Assembly (NCBI GenBank): GCA_958477465.1
Contig: CAUEFX010000003.1
Span: forward strand, 73,822 to 137,821
Source of the DNA: an uncultured Bacteroides sp.
GTDB lineage: Bacteria; Bacteroidota; Bacteroidia; Bacteroidales; Bacteroidaceae
Direction: 5' to 3'
DNA length: 64,000 nt
Shown one piece after another: positions 27,395-37,641 of the stretch. Every line of letters starts with the position of its first letter. The first letter of the stretch is position 1. A model generated the notes under the pieces. The model was not told where the DNA came from. It made no database searches and was given only the letters and a program-made list of their open reading frames with translations. The position numbers and the translations under genes were made by a program.

Positions 27395-30300
27395 ATGAAT
27401 ATATCCGAATTAAGTATACGCCGGCCGGTATTATCGACGGTATTAACGCTCATCATCCTGCTCTTCGGGTTCATCGGATACAGCTATCTCGGTGTCCGTG
27501 AATATCCGTCGGTAGACAATCCCATCATTTCGGTATCCTGCTCCTATCCCGGTGCCAATGCCGATGTTATCGAAAACCAGATTACCGAGCCGTTGGAACA
27601 GAACATCAACGGAATCCCCGGCATCCGCTCGCTGTCAAGCGTCAGCCAGCAGGGGCAATGCCGTATTACCGTGGAGTTCGAACTGTCCGTCGACTTGGAA
27701 ACCGCAGCCAATGACGTGCGCGACAAAGTATCGCGTGCACAACGTTATCTTCCCCGCGACTGCGACCCTCCCACCGTATCGAAAGCAGATGCCGACGCCA
27801 TGCCGATACTAATGGTAGCCCTCCAGAGCGAAAGGCGTTCATTGCTGGAACTGAGTGAGATAGCCGACCTCACCGTGAAAGAGCAACTTCAGACTATCGC
27901 CGATGTGAGCAGTGTATCCATCTGGGGTGAAAAACGCTACTCCATGCGTCTGTGGCTCGATCCGATCAAGATGTCCGGTTACGGCATCACTCCCATAGAC
28001 GTAAAGAATGCTGTCGACAAGGAGAATGTAGAACTTCCCTCAGGCAGTATCGAGGGAAATACGATAGAGCTGACAATCCGCACTTTAGGCTTGATGCATA
28101 CGGCAGACGAATTCAATGACCTGATCATCAAGGAAGACAACAACCAGATTATACGTTTCAGTGATATCGGCCGCGCCGAGTTAGGGCCGGCAGATATAAA
28201 GAGCTACATGAAGATGAACGGCGTCCCGATGGTAGGTGTGGTAGTCATCCCCCAACCGGGAGCCAACCATATCAAAATCGCCGATGCCGTGTATGACCGT
28301 ATGGAAAGGATGCAGAAAGACCTTCCCGAAGACGTGCATTACAATTACGGGTTCGACAGTACCAAATTTATCCGCGCTTCCATCGATGAAGTCGAACAGA
28401 CTGTATACGAAGCGTTCATATTGGTCATCATCATCATTTTCCTTTTTTTACGCGACTGGCGTGTGACTCTCGTGCCTTGTATCGTGATTCCCGTTTCATT
28501 GATCGGTGCCTTTTTCGTCATGTATCTGGCGGGATTTTCCATCAATGTACTTTCGATGCTTGCCGTCGTACTATCGGTGGGACTTGTGGTAGACGATGCC
28601 ATTGTAATGACGGAGAATATCTATGTGCGTATCGAACAAGGAATGACACCTAAAGAGGCCGGTATCGAGGGAGCAAAAGAGATTTTCTTTGCCGTGATCT
28701 CCACCACCATCACGCTGGTGGCCGTATTCTTCCCCATCGTATTCATGGACGGCATGACAGGAAAACTCTTCCGTGAGTTCAGTCTGGTCATCTCGGGATC
28801 GGTAATCATTTCTTCTTTTGCCGCATTGACATTTACACCGATGCTTGCCACCAAGCTATTGATAAAGCGTGAAAAGCAGAATTGGTTTTATAGGAAGACA
28901 GAACCTTTTTTCGAAGGGATGAACCGCATTTACAGCCGTTCGCTGGCAGCTTTCCTGAAAAAGCGTTGGTTGGCACTTCCGGTCATCGCCGTCACCATCG
29001 GCATCATCATCTTCCTGTGGGGACACATCCCAGCAGAAATGGCACCGCTTGAAGACCGCTCGCAAATCAGTATAAACACACGTGGAGCGGAAGGCGTGAC
29101 CTACGAGTCGATTCGGGATTATACGGAGAGCATCAATGACCTGGTCGACTCGATCATTCCCGATGCGAAATCCGTGACAGCCCGTGTTTCGAGCGGTAAC
29201 GGCAATGTACGTATCACCCTGAAAGACATGAAAGACCGCGATTACTCCCAGATGGACGTAGCCGAAAAACTATCAAAAGCCGTACAGAAGAAGACGATGG
29301 CGCGCTCTTTCGTGCAGCAGTCCTCCTCTTTCGGCGGACGCCGTGGTGGTATGCCGGTGCAATATGTATTGCAAGCCACCAATTTGGAAAAGCTGCAAGA
29401 GGTATTGCCGGTTTTTATGGCAAAGGTTTACGAGAATCCGGTATTCCAGATGGCCGATGTCGATTTGAAGTTCAGCAAGCCCGAAGCCCGCATCAACATT
29501 AACCGCGATAAAGCCGGTATCATGGGAGTCAGTACCCGCAACATAGCCCAGACCCTTCAATATGGTCTGAGCGGACAACGCATGGGATACTTCTACATGA
29601 ACGGGAAGCAATACGAAATTTTAGGTGAGATCAACCGCCAGCAACGCAATAAGCCCGCCGATCTGAAAGCCATCTACGTGCGAAGCGACAAGGGGGATAT
29701 GGTACAGCTCGATAACCTTATAGAACTGACAAACGGTATCGCTCCTCCGAAACTGTATCGTTACAATCGTTTTGTGTCGGCAACGGTTTCTGCCGGACTG
29801 GCAGAAGGAAAAACCATCGGACAGGGGCTGGACGAAATGGATAAGATAGCCAAAGAGACATTGGACGACTCCTTCCGTACCGCACTGACCGGAGACTCCA
29901 AAGAGTATCGCGAAAGTTCATCAAGCCTGATGTTTGCTTTCATATTGGCTATATTCCTGATCTATCTGATTCTGGCCGCTCAGTTCGAAAGTTTCAAAGA
30001 CCCGCTAATCGTAATGCTGACTGTGCCTCTCGCCATTGCCGGCGCACTGATATTCATGTACTTCGGTGGGATAACGATGAATATCTTCAGCCAGATCGGT
30101 ATTATCATGCTCATCGGACTGGTGGCAAAGAACGGTATCCTTATCGTAGAGTTCGCCAACCAGAAACAGGAAAGCGGTGAAGATAAGATGAATGCCATCA
30201 AAGATGCTTCCTTGCAGCGTCTGCGCCCTATCCTGATGACGAGTGCATCTACCATACTGGGACTGATACCGCTTGCCTTTGCCACCAGTGAAGGCTGCAA

Positions 30301-30427
30301 CCAGCGTATCGCCATGGGTACGGCAGTAGTAGGCGGCATGCTGATCTCTACACTGATGACGATGTACATCGTCCCTGCCATATACAGTTATATTTCAACG
30401 AACCGTAATAAGTTAAGAGAATCATGA
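27395..30427 (+). CDS. RND family efflux transporter, inner-membrane pump
   Basis: A 1010-aa AcrB/MdtB-type proton-driven exporter with the expected 12 transmembrane segments and two large periplasmic loops. TM4 carries the proton-relay aspartates in SVGLVVDDAIVMTENI, and the TM10 region has GLVAKNGILIVEFANQ with the family lysine. The ends are typical: SIRRPVLSTVLTLIILLFG and YIVPAIYSY. It probably exports hydrophobic drugs, bile acids or similar compounds. It overlaps the downstream channel gene by 4 nt. Confidence 0.96.
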   Translation: MNISELSIRRPVLSTVLTLIILLFGFIGYSYLGVREYPSVDNPIISVSCSYPGANADVIENQITEPLEQNINGIPGIRSLSSVSQQGQCRITVEFELSVDLETAANDVRDKVSRAQRYLPRDCDPPTVSKADADAMPILMVALQSERRSLLELSEIADLTVKEQLQTIADVSSVSIWGEKRYSMRLWLDPIKMSGYGITPIDVKNAVDKENVELPSGSIEGNTIELTIRTLGLMHTADEFNDLIIKEDNNQIIRFSDIGRAELGPADIKSYMKMNGVPMVGVVVIPQPGANHIKIADAVYDRMERMQKDLPEDVHYNYGFDSTKFIRASIDEVEQTVYEAFILVIIIIFLFLRDWRVTLVPCIVIPVSLIGAFFVMYLAGFSINVLSMLAVVLSVGLVVDDAIVMTENIYVRIEQGMTPKEAGIEGAKEIFFAVISTTITLVAVFFPIVFMDGMTGKLFREFSLVISGSVIISSFAALTFTPMLATKLLIKREKQNWFYRKTEPFFEGMNRIYSRSLAAFLKKRWLALPVIAVTIGIIIFLWGHIPAEMAPLEDRSQISINTRGAEGVTYESIRDYTESINDLVDSIIPDAKSVTARVSSGNGNVRITLKDMKDRDYSQMDVAEKLSKAVQKKTMARSFVQQSSSFGGRRGGMPVQYVLQATNLEKLQEVLPVFMAKVYENPVFQMADVDLKFSKPEARININRDKAGIMGVSTRNIAQTLQYGLSGQRMGYFYMNGKQYEILGEINRQQRNKPADLKAIYVRSDKGDMVQLDNLIELTNGIAPPKLYRYNRFVSATVSAGLAEGKTIGQGLDEMDKIAKETLDDSFRTALTGDSKEYRESSSSLMFAFILAIFLIYLILAAQFESFKDPLIVMLTVPLAIAGALIFMYFGGITMNIFSQIGIIMLIGLVAKNGILIVEFANQKQESGEDKMNAIKDASLQRLRPILMTSASTILGLIPLAFATSEGCNQRIAMGTAVVGGMLISTLMTMYIVPAIYSYISTNRNKLRES

Positions 30428-31743
30428 AACGAATCTTAATGCTCGCTATCGTCTGCAGCCTGTTCCTCACCGGACAGGCCCAGAAACAGGTATATACTTT
30501 AAAGTCCTGTCTGGAAGAAGGACTGCAAAATAACTATTCTCTGCGCATCACCCACAATGAAGAGCAGGTCAGCAAAAACAATGCAACGTTGGGAAATGCC
30601 GGTTATCTGCCTACGCTCGATTTCAGTGCCGGATACAAAGGGACGGTGGACAACACCCGAACGAAAGTCCGCGAAAGCGGAGAAACAATCAAAGAGAACG
30701 GCATATTCGATCAGACAATCAATGTGGGGCTTAATCTCAACTGGACCATTTTCGACGGCTTCAACATTCAGGCCAACTACCAAAAGCTCAAAGAACTGGA
30801 GCTGCAAGGCGAAACAAATACCCGCATAGCCATCGAAGACTTTGTGGCCAGCCTTGCTGCCGAATACTATAACTTTGTCCAGCAAAAAATACGCCTTGCC
30901 AATCTGCACTATGCCGTAAAACTGTCTAAAGAACGTCTCCGTATCGTGGAAGAGCGCTATCATATCGGTAACTTCTCCCGCCTCGACTATCAGCAAGCCA
31001 AAGTAGACTTCAATGCAGACAGCGCCAAATATATGAAACAACAAGAGTTACTGCATACCTCCCGTATCAACCTGAATGAACTGATGGCAAACGCGGATGT
31101 AGACCAGCCGCTCTTCATCGAAGACTCCATCATCAAGGTAAACGCCCAACTGAACTTTGAGGAGCTATGGAATGCCACGTTGCAAACCAATGCGTCTTTA
31201 CTGAAAGCCGATCAGAATACTACCATTGCCCAACTGGACTATAAAAAAGTAAATTCACGCAATTACCCGTATCTGAAACTGAACACCGGTTACGGATATA
31301 CTCTCAATAAATACGACATAGCTGCCAACAGTCAACGGGGAAACCTGGGATTCAATGGCGGACTGACCATCGGTTTTAATATATTCGACGGAAACCGCCG
31401 GCGTGAAAAGCGTAATGCCAGCATTGCCGTAAAAAACTCCCGTCTGCAGCGTCAAGAGTTGGAACAGGCATTACGGGCAGACATCAGTAACCTGTGGCAA
31501 GCTTATCGCAATAACTTGCAACTACTCAATCTGGAACGCCAAAATCTTATCGCTGCCAAAGAGAACCACGAGATAGCCATGGAACGTTATATGCTCGGTG
31601 ACCTCGCCGGTATCGAAATGCGTGAAGCTCAAAAGAGCCTGCTGGATGCCGAAGAACGGATACTCTCTGCTGAATATGATACAAAACTGTGCGAGATCTC
31701 ACTCCTACAGATTAGCGGCAAGGTGTTGAAATACATGGAATAG
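30424..31743 (+). CDS. TolC-like outer-membrane efflux protein
   Basis: A 439-aa outer-membrane efflux channel with a signal peptide (ending GQAQ, about residue 20) and two repeated coiled-coil/beta-strand halves. Typical pieces are the N-terminal LKSCLEEGLQNNYSLRITHN and the later QQAKVDFNADSAKY and LLDAEERILSAEYD helices. ATGA overlap with the RND pump gene shows translational coupling, which completes the tripartite system. Confidence 0.94.
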   Translation: MKRILMLAIVCSLFLTGQAQKQVYTLKSCLEEGLQNNYSLRITHNEEQVSKNNATLGNAGYLPTLDFSAGYKGTVDNTRTKVRESGETIKENGIFDQTINVGLNLNWTIFDGFNIQANYQKLKELELQGETNTRIAIEDFVASLAAEYYNFVQQKIRLANLHYAVKLSKERLRIVEERYHIGNFSRLDYQQAKVDFNADSAKYMKQQELLHTSRINLNELMANADVDQPLFIEDSIIKVNAQLNFEELWNATLQTNASLLKADQNTTIAQLDYKKVNSRNYPYLKLNTGYGYTLNKYDIAANSQRGNLGFNGGLTIGFNIFDGNRRREKRNASIAVKNSRLQRQELEQALRADISNLWQAYRNNLQLLNLERQNLIAAKENHEIAMERYMLGDLAGIEMREAQKSLLDAEERILSAEYDTKLCEISLLQISGKVLKYME

Positions 31744-31819
31744 GGGTTAGTGATAAATGATTAATCATTTTTTCTTCCACATAGAACAATTTTTACCCCT
31801 CTTTCCCTCTTGTTTCCTC

Positions 31820-31827
31820 TATCTTTG
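31820..31827 (+). promoter_or_regulatory. Predicted -7 box for the PL10 gene
   Basis: TATCTTTG lies 35 bp before the start codon at 31862. No good -33 box is seen. Confidence 0.45.
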
Positions 31828-31861
31828 CCGCATACAATAAGCTAATAAGCAACAGCAAACC

Positions 31862-32956
31862 ATGAAGAAAATTTTATTAATCGCCCTGTCATGCTTCTTT
31901 CTGACAGGTATTTCTGCCCAGACAGACACCAACTATAAAGAAAAACACCCATATAAAGACTGGGTAAAGATCGCACCGAAATTTGACGACGCATTTTTCA
32001 AAACGCCGGAAGCTGTCCGTATCGCCGACAACGTGTTACTGTATCAGCAAGTCACCGGAGGGTGGCCCAAAAATATCTATATGCCGGTGGAACTGACAGA
32101 GCAGGAACGCAAGAATGCTCTCAAGATGAAAAAGGATGTAAATTCAAGTACGATCGACAACGGTGCCACCATTACAGAAATGAATTATCTGGCCCGTATC
32201 TATCTGGCAACTCAAGATGAGAAGTACAAAGACGCCTTCCTCCGCGGACTGCAATATCTCTTCGAAGCCCAGTACGAGAATGGAGGGTGGCCACAATTCT
32301 ATCCACGTCCCAAGGGATATTACATCCATATCACATACAATGATGACGCCATGATCAATGTAATGAAACTTTTGAGAGATATAACCAAAGAGAAAGCTCC
32401 CTATACTTTCATTCCCGATGCGGCACGACAACAAGCACAGACTGCCTTGGATAAAGGAGTGGACTGCATTTTGAAAACTCAGGTTAAACAAAATGGCAAA
32501 CTCACCGTATGGTGTGCACAGCATGACCGCGAAACGCTTGCTCCCGCCAAAGCACGTGCCTACGAGCTTCCTTCTTTAAGCGGACAAGAATCAGATGATA
32601 TCGTACTCTTTCTTATGTCTTTGTCTAAACCGACTCCGGAAATAATAGCTTCCGTTGATGCTGCCATCGAATGGTTTAAAAAGTCAGAAATAAAAAATAT
32701 AAAGAAAGAGTATTTCACCAATGCTGATGGCAAGAAAGATTACCGGATGGTACCTTGTACGGATTGTGAACCGCTGTGGGCCCGCTTCTATGAATTAGAG
32801 ACCAACCGCCCTTTCTTCAGCGACCGCGATGGAATTAAGAAATATGATATCTCCGAAATCGGTTATGAACGCCGTAATGGCTATAGTTGGTACAACAATG
32901 GAGGTCTGAAAGTTTTGGCAAAGTACGAAGAGTGGAAGAAGAAATTGGAGAGGTAA
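31862..32956 (+). CDS. PL10-type pectate lyase (PelA/Pel-15E family)
   Basis: A 364-aa exported lyase with a signal peptide ending at ISAQ (about residue 20). The alpha/alpha-toroid of family PL10 is recognisable from VTGGWPKNIYMP, NGATITEMNYLARIY, ENGGWPQFYPRPKGYY, YNDDAMINVMKLL and the C-terminal EIGYERRNGYSWYNNGG. It cleaves polygalacturonate by beta-elimination. It stands alone with no SusCD or other pectinases around it, so in this window it is an orphan enzyme. Confidence 0.92.
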   Translation: MKKILLIALSCFFLTGISAQTDTNYKEKHPYKDWVKIAPKFDDAFFKTPEAVRIADNVLLYQQVTGGWPKNIYMPVELTEQERKNALKMKKDVNSSTIDNGATITEMNYLARIYLATQDEKYKDAFLRGLQYLFEAQYENGGWPQFYPRPKGYYIHITYNDDAMINVMKLLRDITKEKAPYTFIPDAARQQAQTALDKGVDCILKTQVKQNGKLTVWCAQHDRETLAPAKARAYELPSLSGQESDDIVLFLMSLSKPTPEIIASVDAAIEWFKKSEIKNIKKEYFTNADGKKDYRMVPCTDCEPLWARFYELETNRPFFSDRDGIKKYDISEIGYERRNGYSWYNNGGLKVLAKYEEWKKKLER

Positions 32957-33107
32957 TCATCAATATATAAAGTATTTAAAATTTCTCTTTGTCCGTTATG
33001 AGTTCTTCTACACGGTAAATGCGACAGCACAATAGAGACCATTAGACTCTATTGAAAAAGTTTTAAAATGAAAGTCGTGCTAAACAACAATAATTCAATG
33101 TACCAAA

Positions 33108-33138
33108 TTCGTACGCATGGATTTTTTCCCTATCTTTG
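33108..33138 (+). promoter_or_regulatory. Predicted promoter of the toxin-antitoxin operon
   Basis: -7 box TATCTTTG (33131-33138) with a -33-like TTCG (33108-33111), 19-bp spacer. It lies just upstream of the antitoxin ATG at 33163 and argues against the longer reading frame beginning at 33136. Confidence 0.6.
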
Positions 33139-33162
33139 TTTCGAATTAAAATACATAATACC

Positions 33163-33417
33163 ATGTTAGTTATAAGTAGTAGAGAATTTAGAGAAAACCA
33201 GAAGAAATACTTCGACTCGGTTGACAATGGAGAACAAGTAATTGTCCAAAGAGGAAAAGATCGTTCATATAAGCTCGTTCCTGTGACAAATAGTGATATT
33301 TGTATGACAGAGGAAGAGTTCTACGAAAAGATTGACCGTTCTATTCAACAGGTTAAAGAAGGTAAAGTGTTGAGGATATCAACTGATGATGACCTTAAAA
33401 AATTACTTGATTTATGA
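33163..33417 (+). CDS. Type II antitoxin, Phd/YefM family
   Basis: An 84-aa antitoxin. The N-terminal MLVISSREFRENQKKYFDSV and EQVIVQRGKDRSYKLVPV form the Phd/YefM DNA-binding dimerisation fold. The C-terminal acidic tail would wrap the toxin. It overlaps the toxin gene by 4 nt. It is expected to repress its own promoter together with the toxin. Confidence 0.9.
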   Translation: MLVISSREFRENQKKYFDSVDNGEQVIVQRGKDRSYKLVPVTNSDICMTEEEFYEKIDRSIQQVKEGKVLRISTDDDLKKLLDL

Positions 33418-33689
33418 TTGAATATGAATTGGAGTTTACACAAGAGGCACTGGATGATATTAAGAAACATAAAAAAAACGGCAACAAAGCGTTACTAAAA
33501 AAACTAGAGAAACTTCTACTGGAATTGAAACAACATCCTTCTACTGGCACCGGGCAAGTTGAAATGCTGAAACATTATCAAGAGGAAACCTGGTCACGGA
33601 GAATCAACAATGAACATCGTCTTGTTTACCGTATCAAAGACGATGTGATAATAGTACTTGTATTGTCAGCATACGGATATTATAAATAG
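33414..33689 (+). CDS. Type II toxin, Txe/YoeB family mRNA interferase
   Basis: A 91-aa RelE-superfamily ribosome-dependent RNase. Signatures are DDIKKHKKNGNKALLKKLEKL, GTGQVEMLKHYQEETWSRRI, NNEHRLVYRI and the C-terminal AYGYYK whose tyrosines match the catalytic end of YoeB. ATGA overlap with the antitoxin gene gives coupled translation. The pair is complete and probably functional. Confidence 0.92.
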   Translation: MIEYELEFTQEALDDIKKHKKNGNKALLKKLEKLLLELKQHPSTGTGQVEMLKHYQEETWSRRINNEHRLVYRIKDDVIIVLVLSAYGYYK

Positions 33690-33693
33690 AAAG

Positions 33694-33728
33694 GGCATCT
33701 GTACTCAATAAAATAAGATACAGATGCC
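33694..33728. terminator. Bidirectional terminator between yoeB-like toxin and fumarase genes
   Basis: Arms GGCATCTGTA (33694-33703) and TACAGATGCC (33719-33728) between convergent genes. An AT-rich loop and flanks support use on both strands. Confidence 0.65.
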
Positions 33729-33776
33729 TAAAATTATTTCAACCGTTACCGGTCGTACAACAATGCAATATGAATG

Positions 33777-35429
33777 TTATTTGCCGTTGCAACTTCCACC
33801 GGCGCAACGCGGTTTAATCTGTTTGAAGAAGTCATTGCCTTTATCATCGACCAGGATAAATGCCGGGAAATCCTCCACTTCGATCTTCCAGATAGCTTCC
33901 ATACCCAATTCGGGATACTCCACGCATTCGATGCTCTTAATATTATTCTGAGCAAGGATAGCAGCCGGACCACCGATAGAACCGAGATAGAAGCCACCGT
34001 ATTTCTTGCAAGCATCCGTCACCTGCTGGCTACGGTTACCTTTAGCAAGCATAATCATACTGCCGCCGTGACTTTGGAACAGGTCTACATACGGGTCCAT
34101 ACGTCCGGCAGTAGTCGGCCCCATAGAGCCGCAAGCCATACCGGCAGGGGTCTTTGCCGGACCGGCATAATAAATAGGATGGTCTTTGATATATTGAGGC
34201 AGATCTTCACCACGGTCCAGACGCTCTTTCAATTTGGCATGAGCAATGTCACGTCCTACGATGATCGTACCGTTCAGCGACAAACGGGTAGCCACCGGAT
34301 ATTTAGTCAACTCTTTCAAAATCTCCGGCATCGGACGGTTCAAATCGATCTTCACAACGTTACCCTCACCAGCATTGCGGAGTTCTTCAGGAATCAGACT
34401 GCCCGGATTATCATCGAGTTTTTCAATCCAGATACCATCCTTATTGATTTTACATTTGATGTTACGGTCGGCAGAGCAGGAAACTCCCAAACCGACAGGA
34501 CATGACGCACCGTGACGAGGCAGACGGATGATACGTACATCGTGTGCCAGATACTTACCGCCGAACTGTGCACCGAGACCGATCTTATGAGCTTCTTCGA
34601 GCACCTGTTTTTCAAGTTCGATATCACGGAAAGCACGGCCGTACTCATTACCCGTAGTGGGCAACTCATCATAATAATGGGTAGAAGCCAATTTCACAGT
34701 CAGCAGGTTCTTTTCTGCAGAAGTACCGCCGATTACGAATGCGATGTGATAAGGAGGACAAGCTGCCGTACCGAGAGTTTTCATTTTCTCAACCAAGAAC
34801 GGAACCAATGTAGCCGGATTCAAAATAGCCTTTGTTTCCTGATACAGATAAGTTTTATTGGCAGATCCACCACCTTTGGTTACGCAAAGGAATCTGTATT
34901 CCATACCTTCCGTTGCTTCAATATCGATCTGGGCAGGCAGGTTACATTTGGTATTCACTTCATCGTACATCGTCAAGGGAGCATTCTGCGAATAGCGCAG
35001 GTTCTCTTCCGTATAAGTCTTGTAAACACCCAGTGAAAGGGCTTCTTCGTCGGAATATCCGGTCCATACCTGCTGTCCTTTCTCACCGTGAACAATGGCT
35101 GTACCGGTGTCCTGGCAGAAAGGAAGTACACCTTTGGATGCCACTTCCGCATTGCGAAGAAAAGTAAGTGCTACATATTTGTCATTCTCGCTTGCTTCCG
35201 GATCACTCAATATCTTCGCTACCTGTTCGTTATGAGAACGGCGAAGCATGAACGACACATCACGGAATGCAGCATTTGCCATAGCTGTCAGACCCTCTTT
35301 CGCTACTTTCAGAATCGGATTTCCTTCAAACTCGCTTACCGATACATAGTCCTTTGTAAGCAGATAATACTCAGTCTTATCTTCACCATGCTCAAACATG
35401 GGCTGATACTTAAACGGAGGTGTTGCCAT
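33777..35429 (-). CDS. Class I (iron-sulfur) fumarate hydratase
   Basis: A 550-aa 4Fe-4S fumarase that interconverts fumarate and malate in the reductive branch used by Bacteroides to make succinate. Cluster and active-site segments are present: [51 protein letters not shown] and [21 protein letters not shown]. It is a single-chain enzyme with both alpha and beta parts, as in E. coli FumA/FumB. A minus-strand promoter (35467-35497) lies upstream. Confidence 0.95.
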   Translation of the reverse strand: MATPPFKYQPMFEHGEDKTEYYLLTKDYVSVSEFEGNPILKVAKEGLTAMANAAFRDVSFMLRRSHNEQVAKILSDPEASENDKYVALTFLRNAEVASKGVLPFCQDTGTAIVHGEKGQQVWTGYSDEEALSLGVYKTYTEENLRYSQNAPLTMYDEVNTKCNLPAQIDIEATEGMEYRFLCVTKGGGSANKTYLYQETKAILNPATLVPFLVEKMKTLGTAACPPYHIAFVIGGTSAEKNLLTVKLASTHYYDELPTTGNEYGRAFRDIELEKQVLEEAHKIGLGAQFGGKYLAHDVRIIRLPRHGASCPVGLGVSCSADRNIKCKINKDGIWIEKLDDNPGSLIPEELRNAGEGNVVKIDLNRPMPEILKELTKYPVATRLSLNGTIIVGRDIAHAKLKERLDRGEDLPQYIKDHPIYYAGPAKTPAGMACGSMGPTTAGRMDPYVDLFQSHGGSMIMLAKGNRSQQVTDACKKYGGFYLGSIGGPAAILAQNNIKSIECVEYPELGMEAIWKIEVEDFPAFILVDDKGNDFFKQIKPRCAGGSCNGK

Positions 35430-35466
35430 ATTTTTACTTTTTATTACGTAATGTTAGTTAGTGTGG

Positions 35467-35497
35467 CAAAGGTAACAATAGTTTTTCGAAGTACAGA
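35467..35497 (-). promoter_or_regulatory. Predicted promoter for the fumarase gene
   Basis: On the minus strand the -7 box TACCTTTG (35467-35474) has a TCTG -33-like box (35494-35497), 19-bp spacer, ~38 bp upstream of the start codon. Confidence 0.5.
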
Positions 35498-35525
35498 AAA
35501 ATGGAGAACTAAAAAAGATAAACAG

Positions 35526-37517
35526 TTACCCCAACTGCCCGATACGATTTATCAGCTCATCGCCCAGCGCAGTCTTATCATCGATATGCTTCAACACGGC
35601 AGTCACAAACGGATTGCTTTCAAAATCTCCGCGGACCTGTTCAAAATCAAGTTTCATCTCATCTCGCGATCCGTCGGCTCCAAAACCGGTCATTGATGAC
35701 ATGGAGAATTCCTTACGTGCATCGTTATACACCATACGATCCAACCCGACAACCGCTTCTTTCCAAGAATTTACAATATAGATAATATCTTTGGCGGTAA
35801 TTGTTTCCGGATCGAGGCCGTAGAATTCCTGAATCTTATTATAAGCCCACGTCCACTCATAGGTGTAGTAATTGTTGTGCATCTCGGCAAAACGGGCATT
35901 TATCTCTTTCAGACGGTTAATTTCACCACTTTCTATCCCGTCCATCAATTTCTCTATTTCACTCTTCGGAGCAATCAGTCCGGAGATGTCGACCCATTCT
36001 CCCAAACCGATTTCCGTATCCGGTTTCAGACGCTGGCGAATTTCCTCGTTGCTCTGGAAATTAATACCTTCAAGACGTTTGATAATAGAATTACCAAGAA
36101 ATTTATGAATGGCTGTCTCATAATACCGAATACCGTTATTCAAAGACGAATTCTTAATCTTGGCACTTTGGTAAGAGTAAGTTTCAGAGGTCTCCCCTGA
36201 TACCCGTTTCAGCTCTTTCAGGATGAAACGCCCTTTAAACATCTTCTGAATCGTATACGGGCTCAACAAGTTATAGTTAATATAATCGAGTTTGTTCGGA
36301 TCTTTACGTTTATCACGTTTGGGCCATTTCTGAGCGTCACGAATGGTACCCACACTTCGCAGGTTCACGCCCGGCACGAGAAAAGTGGTATTCTGCTGCT
36401 CGATCAGGTAAGAAAACGGTAGGTTGGATGTATCGGCATGGTTCACGTGACGCCCCATCACCAATGAAAATGCGCCTACACGCGCCGGCCAGAGAATATA
36501 AGAGTCCGAAGTGGTTTTGGCTCCACGCTCCAACGTACCTTGGTGAATGGGGCCGAGTTTATACATGTGGTTACTCTGATTGGAACCGGAACCGGCATTC
36601 ATAAACGAAAACATACCGGCAATCAGCAAGGTCGATTTATGGTGTGTCACCGTATAAGGACCGGCAAAAATAGCACAAGCTTCCCCATTCTCTCCCTGGC
36701 AATTACTGAAAAACAAAGAATCGGAAGCCGAATAATTATGCCCCAACTGGCAAGCTTGTCCCACAAAACAGCGGGTCAGCATCACCCCGTCATCCACGTG
36801 TGAGCCGGAAGAAATAATAAAATCATCACAAATCACTCCATGCCCGATATGAACCGGCGCCACTGCGTTGCTGTTAATACTTCCGTTTGACAAACGGCAC
36901 GTACCGCAAATATGACAATAATCACCTATCCGCACATTTTTAATAGAACCGGTATTAAGTATCGTCACATGATTTCCGATTGTCCCCACCGTAGAAGCGT
37001 GTTTGTTGGAATAATAATCGGTAATCTCCTTCATGCGGTTTATCAACTCCGGACGATGGCGATACAAAGCCAGGATATAAGCCTGATGTGCAGAAAGCTT
37101 GTCATTGATCAGCACCTCCCGACCTCCTGTCTCATTGAGCACAGCCGCTTCCACTCCATTGCCGAAAGTCGTACGTCCATCTACCAAAATAATATCTACA
37201 TTTTCAATAAATGAATTATCCCCGATCTCGTAATTTGCAATGTAGTTCTGGATATTTTCAATGCAGCAGTTGTCTCCTACTGTCACATTGTGCAGTGTCA
37301 CATGGCGTAGTCCGGCATGTTTTTTTATTCCACCCGGCAACGTAAAATCTGTCTGAAAAGCCCCTAACTTTACTTCACCCGAAAAGCGGGTGTGATGAAC
37401 ATACTCGGTAGTAAATCCCTCTGATACAAATACTTTTTCCCAATCATCCGCCAGACACGACTGACTTTTTAACTGAAGGATTTCATCTTCAGTCAATCTT
37501 CTGTAAATTTTTCCCAT
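35526..37517 (-). CDS. DUF4954 family left-handed beta-helix protein
   Basis: A 663-aa protein common in Bacteroides and annotated as DUF4954. The middle carries many hexapeptide repeats of the left-handed beta-helix type (VTVGDNCCIENI, IGDNSFIENVDI, VRIGDYCHICGTCRL), as in acyl- and nucleotidyl-transferases of the LbH class. The C-terminal ~250 residues are helical. No signal peptide is seen, so it is cytoplasmic. A sugar-nucleotide or acyl-transferase role is possible but unproven. Confidence 0.85.
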   Translation of the reverse strand: MGKIYRRLTEDEILQLKSQSCLADDWEKVFVSEGFTTEYVHHTRFSGEVKLGAFQTDFTLPGGIKKHAGLRHVTLHNVTVGDNCCIENIQNYIANYEIGDNSFIENVDIILVDGRTTFGNGVEAAVLNETGGREVLINDKLSAHQAYILALYRHRPELINRMKEITDYYSNKHASTVGTIGNHVTILNTGSIKNVRIGDYCHICGTCRLSNGSINSNAVAPVHIGHGVICDDFIISSGSHVDDGVMLTRCFVGQACQLGHNYSASDSLFFSNCQGENGEACAIFAGPYTVTHHKSTLLIAGMFSFMNAGSGSNQSNHMYKLGPIHQGTLERGAKTTSDSYILWPARVGAFSLVMGRHVNHADTSNLPFSYLIEQQNTTFLVPGVNLRSVGTIRDAQKWPKRDKRKDPNKLDYINYNLLSPYTIQKMFKGRFILKELKRVSGETSETYSYQSAKIKNSSLNNGIRYYETAIHKFLGNSIIKRLEGINFQSNEEIRQRLKPDTEIGLGEWVDISGLIAPKSEIEKLMDGIESGEINRLKEINARFAEMHNNYYTYEWTWAYNKIQEFYGLDPETITAKDIIYIVNSWKEAVVGLDRMVYNDARKEFSMSSMTGFGADGSRDEMKLDFEQVRGDFESNPFVTAVLKHIDDKTALGDELINRIGQLG

Positions 37518-37641
37518 AATGCAAGTAATATAATAATGTACCGATACAACAATGCACCTCTATGGCAATTGCCCGCACTATATTATCTGTTAATACCTCG
37601 TCCGGACAATTGGCACATTGGCATATTGGCACGTTGAATAA

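Noticed and set aside
35088..35696. 202-aa plus-strand reading frame across the fumarase/DUF4954 junction
   Set aside because: Antisense to two well-supported genes and spans their intergenic promoter.
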